Positions 26,664-34,994 are shown, numbered from the stretch's first letter. The stretch is 64,000 bases of DNA from Burkholderia sp. WAC0059 (GCF_002870125.1 NZ_PNEO01000008.1:157916-221915), one strand, 5' to 3'. The notes: a model not told the origin generated them from the letters alone. Translations and numbers: made by a program.

Positions 26664-27755
26664 ATGAAAAAAGTCGCGCAACTAACCAAACAGATCGCCG
26701 CTCAACAACAAATTATCACGGGCTTGACAGCCGATCGCGAACTCGCTGAGAGAGCTATTGCGATCGTTGAAGAGCGGACGGCGATTATCGATTCGCTCCG
26801 GGAGCAGCGTCACACACTGCAGGCCGAAACCCTCGCATCGGGAAAGACCGCCGATACGTCGAATTTCGACACGCAAATTAGTAACGCTGAAGCGCAGCAC
26901 GCGGCCGCAGTGGCTGCGGCGCGCGCAGCGGCTGAATCGATCGTCCCGCTTGATGCCGCCGTCGAACTGGCGAAAAACGCACTCGCAGATCTTGAAGGCC
27001 AGCGTGCAGCCGCGCTTGAAGCGGCCATCATGACCGAACACGAGATACACCAGGGCCGCTACTGCGAAGCTGTAGCGGCTCTGCAGGCATGCGTGGAGGG
27101 CATGGCCGGCGCTGAACGCGCTTGGCGACTACTATTGAACAAGTTGCCGGGCGACCATTTTCCGGGTCGTGGCTTGGATGTTATCGAAGACATTCGCGCT
27201 CGTGGGGTGCGCGTCCCGTGGGAATTTTCCCGGCTCAAGGATCCCGCCGTCGCAGCCGGCTACACCGACGATTTCCGGAACTACTGGTTCGTACCGGTAT
27301 GGGCCGCTGCTGAGCGGCAAGATATCGGCATGAAAGACGCCGACGACATCGTCAATGCGGCGCGGCGTGCCGGCTTCCCCGGCGATGACCTCGTGACAGC
27401 ACCGACCGAGCCGGAAGTGCCGAAGATGGTCAAGGTGCGCGTGAAGCGCGGAATCATCCGGGCTGACTCTTTGATCAAGCGGCATCCCGCTACCGGCGCG
27501 GTCGTCTCAAAGATCACTCGCAGTTATGAGGTCGGTGACGACCTCGAACTCGAGGAAGCTACTGCGCGCCAGCTTCACATTCTGGGTCATGTTGTTATCC
27601 GCGGCGAAGGCGAACTGCCATCACGCACTGGCATTCCGCGAGACGCTGAAAAAGCCATGCGGCCGCGGCTTGCCGGTGCCGAACACAACGAACTTCACCG
27701 GGTTGGCTTTAGCTCGGAGATGGAAGCGCTGATGCAGACTGACGGGAACCGATAA
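26664..27755 (+). CDS. Coiled-coil phage-type protein
   Basis: The 363-residue product is not recognised. Residues 1-130 form a long predicted coiled coil (QLTKQIAAQQQIITGLTADR...), residues 140-230 are mixed, and the C-terminus (VKVRVKRGIIRADSL...YEVGDDLELEEATARQLHILGHVV) resembles short beta-domains in phage head-tail joining genes. A GAGG site supports the ATG. It lies directly before the tape measure gene, where head-tail or tail assembly genes usually sit. Confidence 0.6.
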   Translation: MKKVAQLTKQIAAQQQIITGLTADRELAERAIAIVEERTAIIDSLREQRHTLQAETLASGKTADTSNFDTQISNAEAQHAAAVAAARAAAESIVPLDAAVELAKNALADLEGQRAAALEAAIMTEHEIHQGRYCEAVAALQACVEGMAGAERAWRLLLNKLPGDHFPGRGLDVIEDIRARGVRVPWEFSRLKDPAVAAGYTDDFRNYWFVPVWAAAERQDIGMKDADDIVNAARRAGFPGDDLVTAPTEPEVPKMVKVRVKRGIIRADSLIKRHPATGAVVSKITRSYEVGDDLELEEATARQLHILGHVVIRGEGELPSRTGIPRDAEKAMRPRLAGAEHNELHRVGFSSEMEALMQTDGNR

Positions 27756-27850
27756 TGGGCGATGTCACGATGAAACAGGTAATCGTCTCACGCTGTCGCA
27801 CGGTTTATAGGCACCGGCGTCTCCCCCGAATTCCGCGGAAAGGAACTTGA
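27755..27850 (+). CDS. Possible 31-residue peptide
   Basis: An ATG overlapping the previous stop (TAATG) opens a 31-codon frame ending at 27850, one base before the tape measure start. Position matches that of the small tail-assembly chaperones of other phages, but the sequence (basic, MGDVTMKQVIV...) shows no likeness, so it may be a remnant or only a translational bridge. Confidence 0.3.
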   Translation: MGDVTMKQVIVSRCRTVYRHRRLPRIPRKGT

Positions 27851-27851
27851 C

Positions 27852-29867
27852 GTGGCGAGCAATCTTTCCATTACCATCACAGCGATCGACAAGGCTACCG
27901 CCGTCGCGCAGAAGGTCAACAAGTCGATCGCGCAGGTCACGAAGCCGATTGCTGACGTACGGCAGTCGGTGGCGGCGTTCTCCAAGGAAACGGGCCTCGA
28001 CAAGCTCGGGCGCTCGGTCGAGAAGGTCGGGACTGCGTCGACGGAAACCGCACGCCGGATCGCGTCGCTCGCCCCGCCGATCGCGGCTTTGACCGGCGCC
28101 GGCACCCTCGCGGGTATCGGTGCGATCGCGCAACGCTTCGGCCGCAGTGCGGTGCAAATCAAGAACACTGCGTACAACCTCGGCATGGGCACGACCGAGC
28201 TGCAGAATTGGCAAGGTGCAGCACGTCTTGCCGGCCTATCGAGCGAGTCGATGACGAACGGCCTGATGTCCGTCGGCAACGCGCTCGAGCTCGCCCAGCT
28301 GGGTTTGAAGCCCGAGGCGCTCGCCGCCATGACGCAATACGGCATCGGCGTGCACCGGCTGAAAAACGGCTCCATCGATACAGCGCGCGCGATGCGCGAC
28401 GTCGCCCGCGTTGCCTCGACGATGACGAATGCGCAGGCCCGCAATCGCTTCCTCGATGCTTTCGGGCTTCAGGGACTCGCGCCAATGCTCGCGGAACTGG
28501 ACACCTATCTCGCAAAGTTCCAGCAGTTGAACGCCGCCATGGGACCGGACCAGATCGCGAAAGGCCAGCAATACACCGAGTCGATGGTCGCACTCGGCGC
28601 CAGCATCGACAAGCTGACGAACTCGGCCGGTGCGGCGCTCGCGCCGGCGCTCGGCCAGGTGGCGAACGAGCTGATCCCGATCGCGGACAAGTACGGGCCG
28701 CAGATCGCGAACTGGATCGAGAGCACGGACTGGAAGGGCGGCGCGCAGCGAGTCGGCAGTTTCGTCGACGCGGTCGGCGGCGTGGGCCCGATCGCGGCGG
28801 GTATTGCGCTGATCACTTTCGCGGGCCCGATCGCTGGCGCACTGACGCTCGCCGGCATGCTTAAGGATATCGCCGCGATCGCAGGCGGACTGGCAGCGAA
28901 CCCCGTCATTGCATCGACGCTGGCGCTGGTGGGTGGCGGCTACGCCGCGGAGAACGCGCGCCGAAAGGCATTCGATAGCGCCATCCACCGACAGGCCGGC
29001 GAGTCGGAATCGAGTCGCGAGCAGCGCGTCGCCGACGCGATGGCGGGCGGCATCGTGACGCCGGACGTCGACACGAGTGCGGGATCACGTGCGGGTGCGT
29101 GGACGGACTGGGACAACTGGTGGAATCGACATTTTGGGCAAGACTCGAAACGCGTGACGGCATCGCCGCCGGCGGTGGCCGCGTCAACACCGCCCGTCGC
29201 GGCGACGGCGCCTGTCGCACCGGTCGCGGCTGTGGCTCCCACGGCACCTGTCGCGCGGGCAGCCGCGCCGTCGCCCGTATCGCAATTCCGTTCGAACGAG
29301 GATACGCGGACGCTATTCTCCGGCCTCGAGGCGCAATACAGTTTGCCGCCCGGGCTGCTCGACAGCGTCTATACGGCCGAGTCCGGTCGCGGTCGCACGC
29401 TGGTATCGCCGAAAGGCGCGCTGGGACCATTCCAGTTCATGCCGGAAACGGCGCGCGAGTACGGCGTGACCGATCCGATGGATCTGCGACAGTCCGCGAC
29501 CGGCGCGGCCCGGATGTATTCGGACCTGCTGCGCGCGAATGGCAACAATCTGCCGGCGGCGATCGCTGCGTACAACTGGGGGCAGGGCAACCTTAACAGG
29601 TACGGCTTTTCGGCTCGCCCTGCGGAAACGCGAGAGTACGTCGACAGGGTGCTCGACGGCATGGACCCGTCGGGCAGCATCGCAGGCGCCCCGGCGCAAC
29701 AGGATGTCGGTGCCGGCAGCGGCATGGCGGCCGATGGCCATGTAAAGGTCGACGTGCAGTTCGCGAATGCGCCGAAGGGCATGACCGCGAGCGTGAAGAC
29801 GCGGGGCGACATCGTCGCGTCGACCAGAATCTCATATTCGTCGGACATGGTCGGAGGGAACGTGTGA
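27852..29867 (+). CDS. Phage tail tape measure protein with lytic transglycosylase domain
   Basis: The 671-residue protein has an N-terminal tape-measure region with coiled coil and hydrophobic helices (about 1-400), an Ala/Pro/Val-rich linker (about 430-475) and a C-terminal SLT-type muramidase domain (about 485-600) with TAESGRGRTLVSPKGALGPF, QFMP and IAAYNWGQGN motifs; the catalytic Glu is in YTAESG. Such proteins set tail length and digest peptidoglycan during DNA entry. It starts at GTG behind AAAGGA. At 671 residues it is short for a tape measure, implying a short tail if the scale rule holds. Confidence 0.85.
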   Translation: MASNLSITITAIDKATAVAQKVNKSIAQVTKPIADVRQSVAAFSKETGLDKLGRSVEKVGTASTETARRIASLAPPIAALTGAGTLAGIGAIAQRFGRSAVQIKNTAYNLGMGTTELQNWQGAARLAGLSSESMTNGLMSVGNALELAQLGLKPEALAAMTQYGIGVHRLKNGSIDTARAMRDVARVASTMTNAQARNRFLDAFGLQGLAPMLAELDTYLAKFQQLNAAMGPDQIAKGQQYTESMVALGASIDKLTNSAGAALAPALGQVANELIPIADKYGPQIANWIESTDWKGGAQRVGSFVDAVGGVGPIAAGIALITFAGPIAGALTLAGMLKDIAAIAGGLAANPVIASTLALVGGGYAAENARRKAFDSAIHRQAGESESSREQRVADAMAGGIVTPDVDTSAGSRAGAWTDWDNWWNRHFGQDSKRVTASPPAVAASTPPVAATAPVAPVAAVAPTAPVARAAAPSPVSQFRSNEDTRTLFSGLEAQYSLPPGLLDSVYTAESGRGRTLVSPKGALGPFQFMPETAREYGVTDPMDLRQSATGAARMYSDLLRANGNNLPAAIAAYNWGQGNLNRYGFSARPAETREYVDRVLDGMDPSGSIAGAPAQQDVGAGSGMAADGHVKVDVQFANAPKGMTASVKTRGDIVASTRISYSSDMVGGNV

Positions 29868-30940
29868 TGGACGATGGCGACCTGTCCTTGATTGTCGGCG
29901 GCCGGACCATATCCGGCTGGACGGACATCCGGCTGACGAGAGGTGTCGAGCGCTGCCCGAGCGACTTCGAACTCGGACTGACCGATTCCGCTCCGGATTC
30001 GGTGTCGGAGGTAACGGTGCAGCCGGGCGACGCCTGCGAGATCCGGCTGGGCAATGACCTCGTGCTGACCGGCTACGTGGATCGCTTCGTGCCCTCCTAT
30101 AGCCCCGGCTCACACCAGATTCGGGTAAGCGGCCGCGGCAAGTGCCAGGACCTCGTCGACTGCTCGGCCGTGTGGCCGAACAGCCAGATGAACGGCACGT
30201 CAGCGCTCGACATCGCCACGAAACTGGCCGCGCATTATGGGATCACGGTGAGCTGCGACGTCCCGAACCTCGTCGCGATCCCGCTATTCAACGTCCTGGT
30301 CGGCGAGACACCGCTCGAAGTCATCGAGCGCGTGAGCCGGTTCAGCCAGCTGCTTGTGTACGACGGACCGGACGGCAACCTGATCCTCGCACAGGCGACG
30401 CAGCAGGCGCAGGCCGTCGGCGGCGTGTTCGAGGGCGTGAACGTGCAGTCGGCGTCGGTGGCCTACTCGGCCGACGAACGGTATAGGGACTACGTCTGCT
30501 TCGCACAGTCGGTTGCCACGCTGAGCGATGCTGGCGTTGGGCCTATCTGGACCGGGAGTGCGCAGGACGAGAACGTAAAACGCCCACGGGAACACTACGT
30601 CGTATGCGAGGCTCCGCAAGGCTACTCTGACCTCGCGCAACGTCGCGCGACTTGGGAAATGAACCGGCGCGCCGGCCGCTCTGCGATTGTGAGCGCGGTC
30701 GTCGACAGTTGGCGCGACGGCGCCGGCGCGCTGTGGACGCCGAACACGCTCGTCACTGTGTCATTGCCACATCTGAAGCTCCAGCCCGTGAACTGGCTGA
30801 TTAGCGAGGTGACGTACCAACGCTCGCTCGAGGGCGGCACGACGGCACAGCTCGCGATCATGGACCCGCGCGCGTTTCTTCCGGAACCGATCGTACTGCT
30901 GCCGCTGTTCGTCGATCTGAGCGTCTACGGGAGTCAATGA
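29867..30940 (+). CDS. Mu gp44-like baseplate hub protein
   Basis: The 357-residue protein matches the Mu gpP/gp44 hub family: beta-rich N-terminus (LSLIVGGRTISGWTDIRL), central ATKLAAHYGI/ETPLEVIERVSRFSQ block and C-terminal NRRAGRS/WTPNTLVTV region. The hub links tail tube and spike. ATG overlaps the tape measure stop and follows a GGAGGG site; a GTG three bases earlier is also possible. It overlaps the next gene by ATGA. Confidence 0.85.
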   Translation: MDDGDLSLIVGGRTISGWTDIRLTRGVERCPSDFELGLTDSAPDSVSEVTVQPGDACEIRLGNDLVLTGYVDRFVPSYSPGSHQIRVSGRGKCQDLVDCSAVWPNSQMNGTSALDIATKLAAHYGITVSCDVPNLVAIPLFNVLVGETPLEVIERVSRFSQLLVYDGPDGNLILAQATQQAQAVGGVFEGVNVQSASVAYSADERYRDYVCFAQSVATLSDAGVGPIWTGSAQDENVKRPREHYVVCEAPQGYSDLAQRRATWEMNRRAGRSAIVSAVVDSWRDGAGALWTPNTLVTVSLPHLKLQPVNWLISEVTYQRSLEGGTTAQLAIMDPRAFLPEPIVLLPLFVDLSVYGSQ

Positions 30941-31539
30941 TGACCTTTGAGCGCAGAGCGATCAATCGCGTCGCGCGGCGCATTTTCACATTGCTCGATC
31001 GCGCGCGGATCAAGCTTGTGAACGATGGCGGCGCGGTGCAGAAGCTTCAAGTGCAGGTGAATGCGCTGGAAACGATCAGCGAGCTGCAGCGCCTCGCCGA
31101 ATTCGGTTTCACCTCGTCGCCACCGGCGGACTCCGACGTCGCGATTGTGTTCCTCGCCGGCGATCGAGCCAATGGAATCGCAATAGCGACCGGGCACCAG
31201 CGTAGTCGGCCGACCGGGCTGCAGGCCGGCGAGACGATGCTCTATTCGCTCGACGGCAAGCAGATCTACCTGACGGCCGGCGGCGGAATCAAGGTCAACG
31301 CGAACGGGCAGACGGTGGAGATCGACAACGCGACGACGGTAACGATCAACGCGGCCACGAGGATCCGCGCAGTCACGCCGGTCTTCGAGTGCACCGGAGA
31401 CATCGTCGACAACTGCGACACGCAAAGTAGCACGCTCGCCGAGCTGCGCGCTGCACATGACGAGCACGATCACGACGTCGAGAACGTGCAACCCGGCAGC
31501 AGCACGATCACGACCTCGACGCCGAACAAGACCGTATGA
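30937..31539 (+). CDS. Mu gp45-like baseplate spike protein
   Basis: The 200-residue product matches the Mu gp45/V spike family: an N-terminal OB-like region, GFTSSPPADSDVAIVFLAGDR, a repetitive beta-helix part (GGGIKVNANGQTVEIDNATTVTINA) and the His-rich tip DEHDHDVENV that can bind iron. The next genes expected in a Mu-like baseplate (gp46, gp47, gp48) are absent; an integrase follows 124 bp later. Confidence 0.85.
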   Translation: MMTFERRAINRVARRIFTLLDRARIKLVNDGGAVQKLQVQVNALETISELQRLAEFGFTSSPPADSDVAIVFLAGDRANGIAIATGHQRSRPTGLQAGETMLYSLDGKQIYLTAGGGIKVNANGQTVEIDNATTVTINAATRIRAVTPVFECTGDIVDNCDTQSSTLAELRAAHDEHDHDVENVQPGSSTITTSTPNKTV

Positions 31540-31663
31540 ACGTTCGGCCCCCAGCCGGCGGTGGGAAAAAACACCGGCAGCTCCGCGACGCGGTACTGTC
31601 ACATCAGTCTACTCTTGGTCTCCTCGGACTGACTTGGCGGCGGGCGTGGAGCACCTTACCAGC

Positions 31664-32686
31664 ATGAAGCTCTTTCGAGTTAAACGAATCTGGCATTACC
31701 GCTTCCAGCTCGACGGAAAGCGAGTCCAGCGGTCGACTCACGAAACGAACCAGCGGCGCGCCGAGGTAGTTGCGAACAAGGCATGGCGCGCAGTATGCGA
31801 AAGCACGCGGCCAAGCGGCGCGAAAACGCTGAAAGAGTTGGGCAAGGAATGGATGACGCATCACGAGCTCATCGTCAGCCATGCTTATTTGCGTTCCATG
31901 GACCAGTTGTTACGCCTTCATCTGTACGGCTTGGCGCCCCTGCGGCTCGACGAGCTCACGACACCTCGCGTCGAGGCAGCGATGCTGATGCACCGTTCGA
32001 CCCATGCACAGTCGAGTACGAACGGCTGGCTACGCCTGCTCAAGGTGCTGGCTCGATGGGCCGTACGCCGGCATCTCATCGCAGGCGTTCCGTGGGAAAT
32101 CCGTACGGTCCGGATCCAGAAGAAGCCGCGGCCCATTCTTCCGCTTTCAGTCACCACGGCGTGGCTTGATGCGGTCGACGTCTATTCGATCCGGTCTCGT
32201 GCAGCGGCGGTCGCTGTTCGCCTGATGTTCGGGCTTGGATTGCGCGAGTCGGAAACAATCACTGCGCGCTGGGAGTGGATCGACTGGGAACGCTGCACTT
32301 ACACGCCCGGCTGCACCAAAGGCCGTGAGGCAGTCGCTCTTCCGATGCCCGCATGGCTCGTCAGTTATCTCGCACCGCTGCGAAAAACGGGCGGCTTGAT
32401 TGTGACGAACCGGCGTGGCTGCGCATGCTGCCCCGGCTTCACACGCCGGGCCATGCGATCAGCCAACGTTCGGTGCGACGTGCAGGGTCTCACGGCGCAT
32501 CGACTGCGCGGCACCTTCGGGACCCTCCTCAGTGAAGCCGGCATTCCCGTCCAGACAGTGCAGCGGCTCATGCGCCACAAAGATCCGCTCACGACCATCG
32601 GCTATCTCGAAGTCAATGTGGACCTCGCCGTCCAAGCTCAGCAGACAATCGCGCGACGTACGGGGCTCGCGCCGACCACAGATTAA
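31664..32686 (+). CDS. Second tyrosine recombinase
   Basis: The 340-residue recombinase has all catalytic residues: Arg194 in GLRESE, His279 and Arg282 in HRLRGTF, His in MRHKD (about 305) and nucleophile Tyr314 in TIGYLEV. The N-terminal part is a SAM-like core-binding domain. It is unlike the P4-type integrase at the other end. The preferred ATG precedes KLFRVKRIW; no strong ribosome site is seen. It may belong to an older element or catalyse a different step such as inversion or excision. Confidence 0.85.
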   Translation: MKLFRVKRIWHYRFQLDGKRVQRSTHETNQRRAEVVANKAWRAVCESTRPSGAKTLKELGKEWMTHHELIVSHAYLRSMDQLLRLHLYGLAPLRLDELTTPRVEAAMLMHRSTHAQSSTNGWLRLLKVLARWAVRRHLIAGVPWEIRTVRIQKKPRPILPLSVTTAWLDAVDVYSIRSRAAAVAVRLMFGLGLRESETITARWEWIDWERCTYTPGCTKGREAVALPMPAWLVSYLAPLRKTGGLIVTNRRGCACCPGFTRRAMRSANVRCDVQGLTAHRLRGTFGTLLSEAGIPVQTVQRLMRHKDPLTTIGYLEVNVDLAVQAQQTIARRTGLAPTTD

Positions 32687-32858
32687 TTACTCAGATTTGA
32701 AATTCGTGACGATTGTAGAGTAACGGACGTTTCGTTCCTCTTACATACCCGGATTCTGGGTATTTGATTCAACGGCAGCCCGGCCGGGGCGGTGGTACAT
32801 GGCTGTACCCTAAATTGGCGGTTGCATTTGCCCGCCGGTGCAGTCCTGAATTCCAAAG

Positions 32859-32894
32859 GGGGTCAGTTTGGCCACCCCCTTTGCCATAGAGCGC
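32859..32894. repeat. 36-bp direct repeat, copy 1, with hairpin
   Basis: The copy begins GGGGTCAGTTTGGCCACCCC and ends CATAGAGCGC; it is identical to 33025-33060. This copy sits inside a larger inverted repeat AAAGGGGG...CCCCCTTT (32855-32882), giving a stable hairpin. Confidence 0.75.
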
Positions 32895-33024
32895 GATCTC
32901 TCGGAGTTTGGCCCACTCGCGTTTGAAACGCGGTTGGCAAAAACGGGCGTCCGGCTGACGGCGCAGGAAATCGCAGCTCGTCTCGGCTTCAGCGACCGCC
33001 ATGTGGCTGATCTCCTTGCCGAAC

Positions 33025-33060
33025 GGGGTCAGTTTGGCCACCCCCTTTGCCATAGAGCGC
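33025..33060. repeat. 36-bp direct repeat, copy 2
   Basis: Exact copy of 32859-32894, 130 bp downstream of it. Here the hairpin stem is only GGGG/CCCC because the leading AAAG is replaced. The pair could be ends of a miniature transposable element or the footprint of a duplication. Confidence 0.75.
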
Positions 33061-33432
33061 TTTCGCGATCTCCAGATCGATGCTCTGATCCGTGGCAGCT
33101 ACACGCGCGCATCCGTGGTCGAGTGCCTTAGGCTGGCGGAGGTACAGCGGCAGGAAAGTGGCAAATGCTCGCAACAAACCGTTGCCACGCAAGGCCAGTA
33201 CGATTATCCGGAGTTATCAGCACAAGCCCACCCGGCGGAGCGCCATCGCGGTCAACATTGGCCCTGATTAAGTCCGGTGCGGCGCCAGATTGGAGCACCT
33301 CTCGGGAGTCTGGCGGCCGCGTGGGTCCCTCCTGGGGCGAGAATCCCTACGGGCATTGCCCGCCGCGTTTTGTGACCAGCTATAGGGGCCAAAAGGTGTT
33401 CGCACTTTCCGGGATCGCAAGGGCGTCGACAG

Positions 33433-33717
33433 ATGGCTGAAGGCATCTCGATTCGCGAGTTCGCGCGCCGCGAGTGCGTTTCGGACACGCCGGTTCGAAG
33501 GGCGCTCAAACAGGCGCGGGTCAAGGCTTTCGACGATGGAACGCTCGACCCGTCGCTCATCGGCACTGCCTGGCGTGAAGGCAATGCGAAGGGCGCTGCG
33601 CCGGCTGTGAGCAGCAGTGCGAACAAGGGATGCGAACACGAGTGCGAACAGGGCGAACAGTTCGCAGGGTTCGCATGGTGTTTGCACTGGTGCTGGCACC
33701 CCACCGCAGCCGAGTGA
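33433..33717 (+). CDS. HTH protein, terminase-small-subunit-like start
   Basis: The first half of this 94-residue product reads ISIREFARRECVSDTPVRRAL...DGTLDPSLIGTAWREGN, resembling the Nu1-type winged helix-turn-helix found at the start of phage DNA-packaging or regulatory proteins. The second half is Cys/Glu-rich and ends in WCLHWCWHP, which looks out of frame, so the gene may be truncated. It is the last frame before attR. Confidence 0.45.
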   Translation: MAEGISIREFARRECVSDTPVRRALKQARVKAFDDGTLDPSLIGTAWREGNAKGAAPAVSSSANKGCEHECEQGEQFAGFAWCLHWCWHPTAAE

Positions 33718-33970
33718 CTTCCCGATCAGAAATCAGGATCTGAAAACTGCCACGCGCGTGCGTCGACATGCGGAAGGCGAATGAGGCTGCGCCAATTTTG
33801 GCGAGTGTTGTTTTCGCGCAACCCGCCAGCAACTGCGGTATGCGGGTAGGGTGGACTGCCCAAATTCACCGAGCCGCTGACCATAGCGGTCATCCTCTGG
33901 TGGTATTTTCGGTGGTACTTCTCTAGCCTGATATTGCCAGATTGTTGACAGTAAAGGATCAACCTGATTT
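33718..33970. other. Right-end non-coding segment with integrase arm-like repeats
   Basis: No gene is supported. GGTGGTATT at 33899-33907 and GGTGGTACT at 33911-33919, preceded by GTCATCC, mirror the motif at the left end (18401-18427) and lie about 60 bp inside attR. Confidence 0.5.
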
Positions 33971-33993
33971 GTTCGAGTCCGGTCCCCGCACCA
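33971..33993 (+). other. attR: partial tRNA-Leu 3' end
   Basis: GTTCGAGTCCGGTCCCC (33971-33987) is identical to the tRNA-Leu T arm at 18280-18296, then GCACCA follows with one G fewer than the left copy (GGCACCA). The segment has no 5' tRNA part, as expected for the distal junction of a tRNA-integrated element. Confidence 0.85.
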
Positions 33994-34070
33994 ACTCTCC
34001 ATCCGGATAGATCCGGGAAAATCTCAAAGCCCGTGCCGTAACGCTACGCCTCGCGATATTTCTGCATCGC

Positions 34071-34994
34071 TTATCCGGATCGGCCGACCGACGCCGGTAA
34101 CGCGTAGACGCGGACCCAATTGATATCGAACGTGGAACCGTCGACCACTTTGTCTACGGGCCAACCGCCGCCCAGCGCGTAGTCGAGCATCATGTAATAA
34201 GGCCCCGTCATATAGTCTGCGGCATCTGAAGTCGGGATCTGATTGGTCTGGATGCCGTCGATATACCAGGTGATGTGCACAGGGTCAATCTGGCAGCCAT
34301 AGATATGGTAGCGCCTCCAGGGCTTCGCTCCGTCCGGCATCGGCGTGGCGGGCGAGTAGAACTGCGCCCCTTCGCTACGCGTGCCGCCTGAAGCCCAGTT
34401 GTGCGTCGCTTCCTGAATGACGGCGCGATTATCCGTGTAGGTGTTGCCGTACCACTCGAAGATATCGATCTCCGAAAATTTTTTCCCCGACGTGTTGTTG
34501 ATGGACGTCGAACTCAGCAGCCAGAATGCCGGCCAGGAACCCGTACCGGACGCCGGCATTCTGGCGCGGACTTCGAAGTATCCGTAGCGTTGCGCAAATC
34601 CCTGGCCGGTTTCGTCCATCGAGGAGAGATTGCCGGAACGCCAGGTGCCGGCCGGGTCCACGTATGCCTTGATGGACAAAACGCCCCCCGAAACACTGAG
34701 TGCGCGGCTATCCCACCTTGAAGCGGAGTAGTTTGAGGCCGGTCCGTAGGGCGGAATGTGAAGCCAGGTTGCACTGCCTTTGGGCGAGCGGGTAGCGACG
34801 CTCAGACGATCGAAGTTGTCTTCGAAGGTCAGTGTGTATCCTGTCAGATCGATGTCGCCGGCATGTGGAGCATGGCTCGGGGCTGGCGCCGGTGCCGACA
34901 CCGAAACGGCGGTCGATGCAGGTTTTGCCGCGGCAATCAGCATTGACAGAACCGATATCGAAACCACGGTTAGCACCCGGCTTATACGACTCAT
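34071..34994 (-). CDS. Secreted glycoside hydrolase family 16 protein
   Basis: The 307-residue product has a signal peptide (hydrophobic core LTVVSISVLSMLIAAA), a Ser/Pro/Ala linker and a GH16 jelly-roll domain (about 55-300). The GH16 catalytic motif is intact: EIDIFEWYG, with nucleophile and acid/base Glu. GH16 enzymes cleave beta-1,3/1,4-glucans and related polymers outside the cell. A GGAGAGG site seven bases upstream fixes the ATG. It lies just outside attR on the opposite strand from the element. Confidence 0.88.
   Translation of the reverse strand: MSRISRVLTVVSISVLSMLIAAAKPASTAVSVSAPAPAPSHAPHAGDIDLTGYTLTFEDNFDRLSVATRSPKGSATWLHIPPYGPASNYSASRWDSRALSVSGGVLSIKAYVDPAGTWRSGNLSSMDETGQGFAQRYGYFEVRARMPASGTGSWPAFWLLSSTSINNTSGKKFSEIDIFEWYGNTYTDNRAVIQEATHNWASGGTRSEGAQFYSPATPMPDGAKPWRRYHIYGCQIDPVHITWYIDGIQTNQIPTSDAADYMTGPYYMMLDYALGGGWPVDKVVDGSTFDINWVRVYALPASVGRSG

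Larger units (their letters stand above)
32687..33432. other. Gap with repeats and degraded frames
   Basis: No complete gene is supported. Two 36-bp repeats occupy 32859-32894 and 33025-33060. Between them a plus-strand frame reads RLTAQEIAARLGFSDRHVADLLAE, which looks like a helix-turn-helix fragment without start or end. The rest appears to be mobile-element debris. Confidence 0.45.
18280..33993. mobile_element. Integrative element (phage satellite-like) at tRNA-Leu
   Basis: The element spans the two att repeats (about 15.7 kb). From the left it holds a P4-type integrase, four small unknown genes, an A+T-richer unknown gene, alpA, a Rha/KilAC gene, a DnaT-like replication gene, a run of overlapping phage genes ending in tape measure, hub and spike, and a second recombinase. 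All its genes are on the plus strand. The absence of packaging, capsid, tube and lysis genes argues against a complete prophage. Whether it still excises is unknown. Confidence 0.85.

Noticed and set aside
27852..31539. Tailocin (phage-tail bacteriocin)
   Set aside because: Tailocins need tube, baseplate wedge, fibre and lysis genes, plus sheath if R-type; none of these is present.
33165..33440. 91-codon plus-strand frame near the element's right end
   Set aside because: No ribosome site, no family likeness, and the composition looks like random reading of a mobile-element remnant.
18280..33993. Complete Mu-like or lambdoid prophage
   Set aside because: Only tape measure, hub and spike are recognisable; there is no transposase, terminase, portal, capsid, tube, sheath or lysis gene in the interval.
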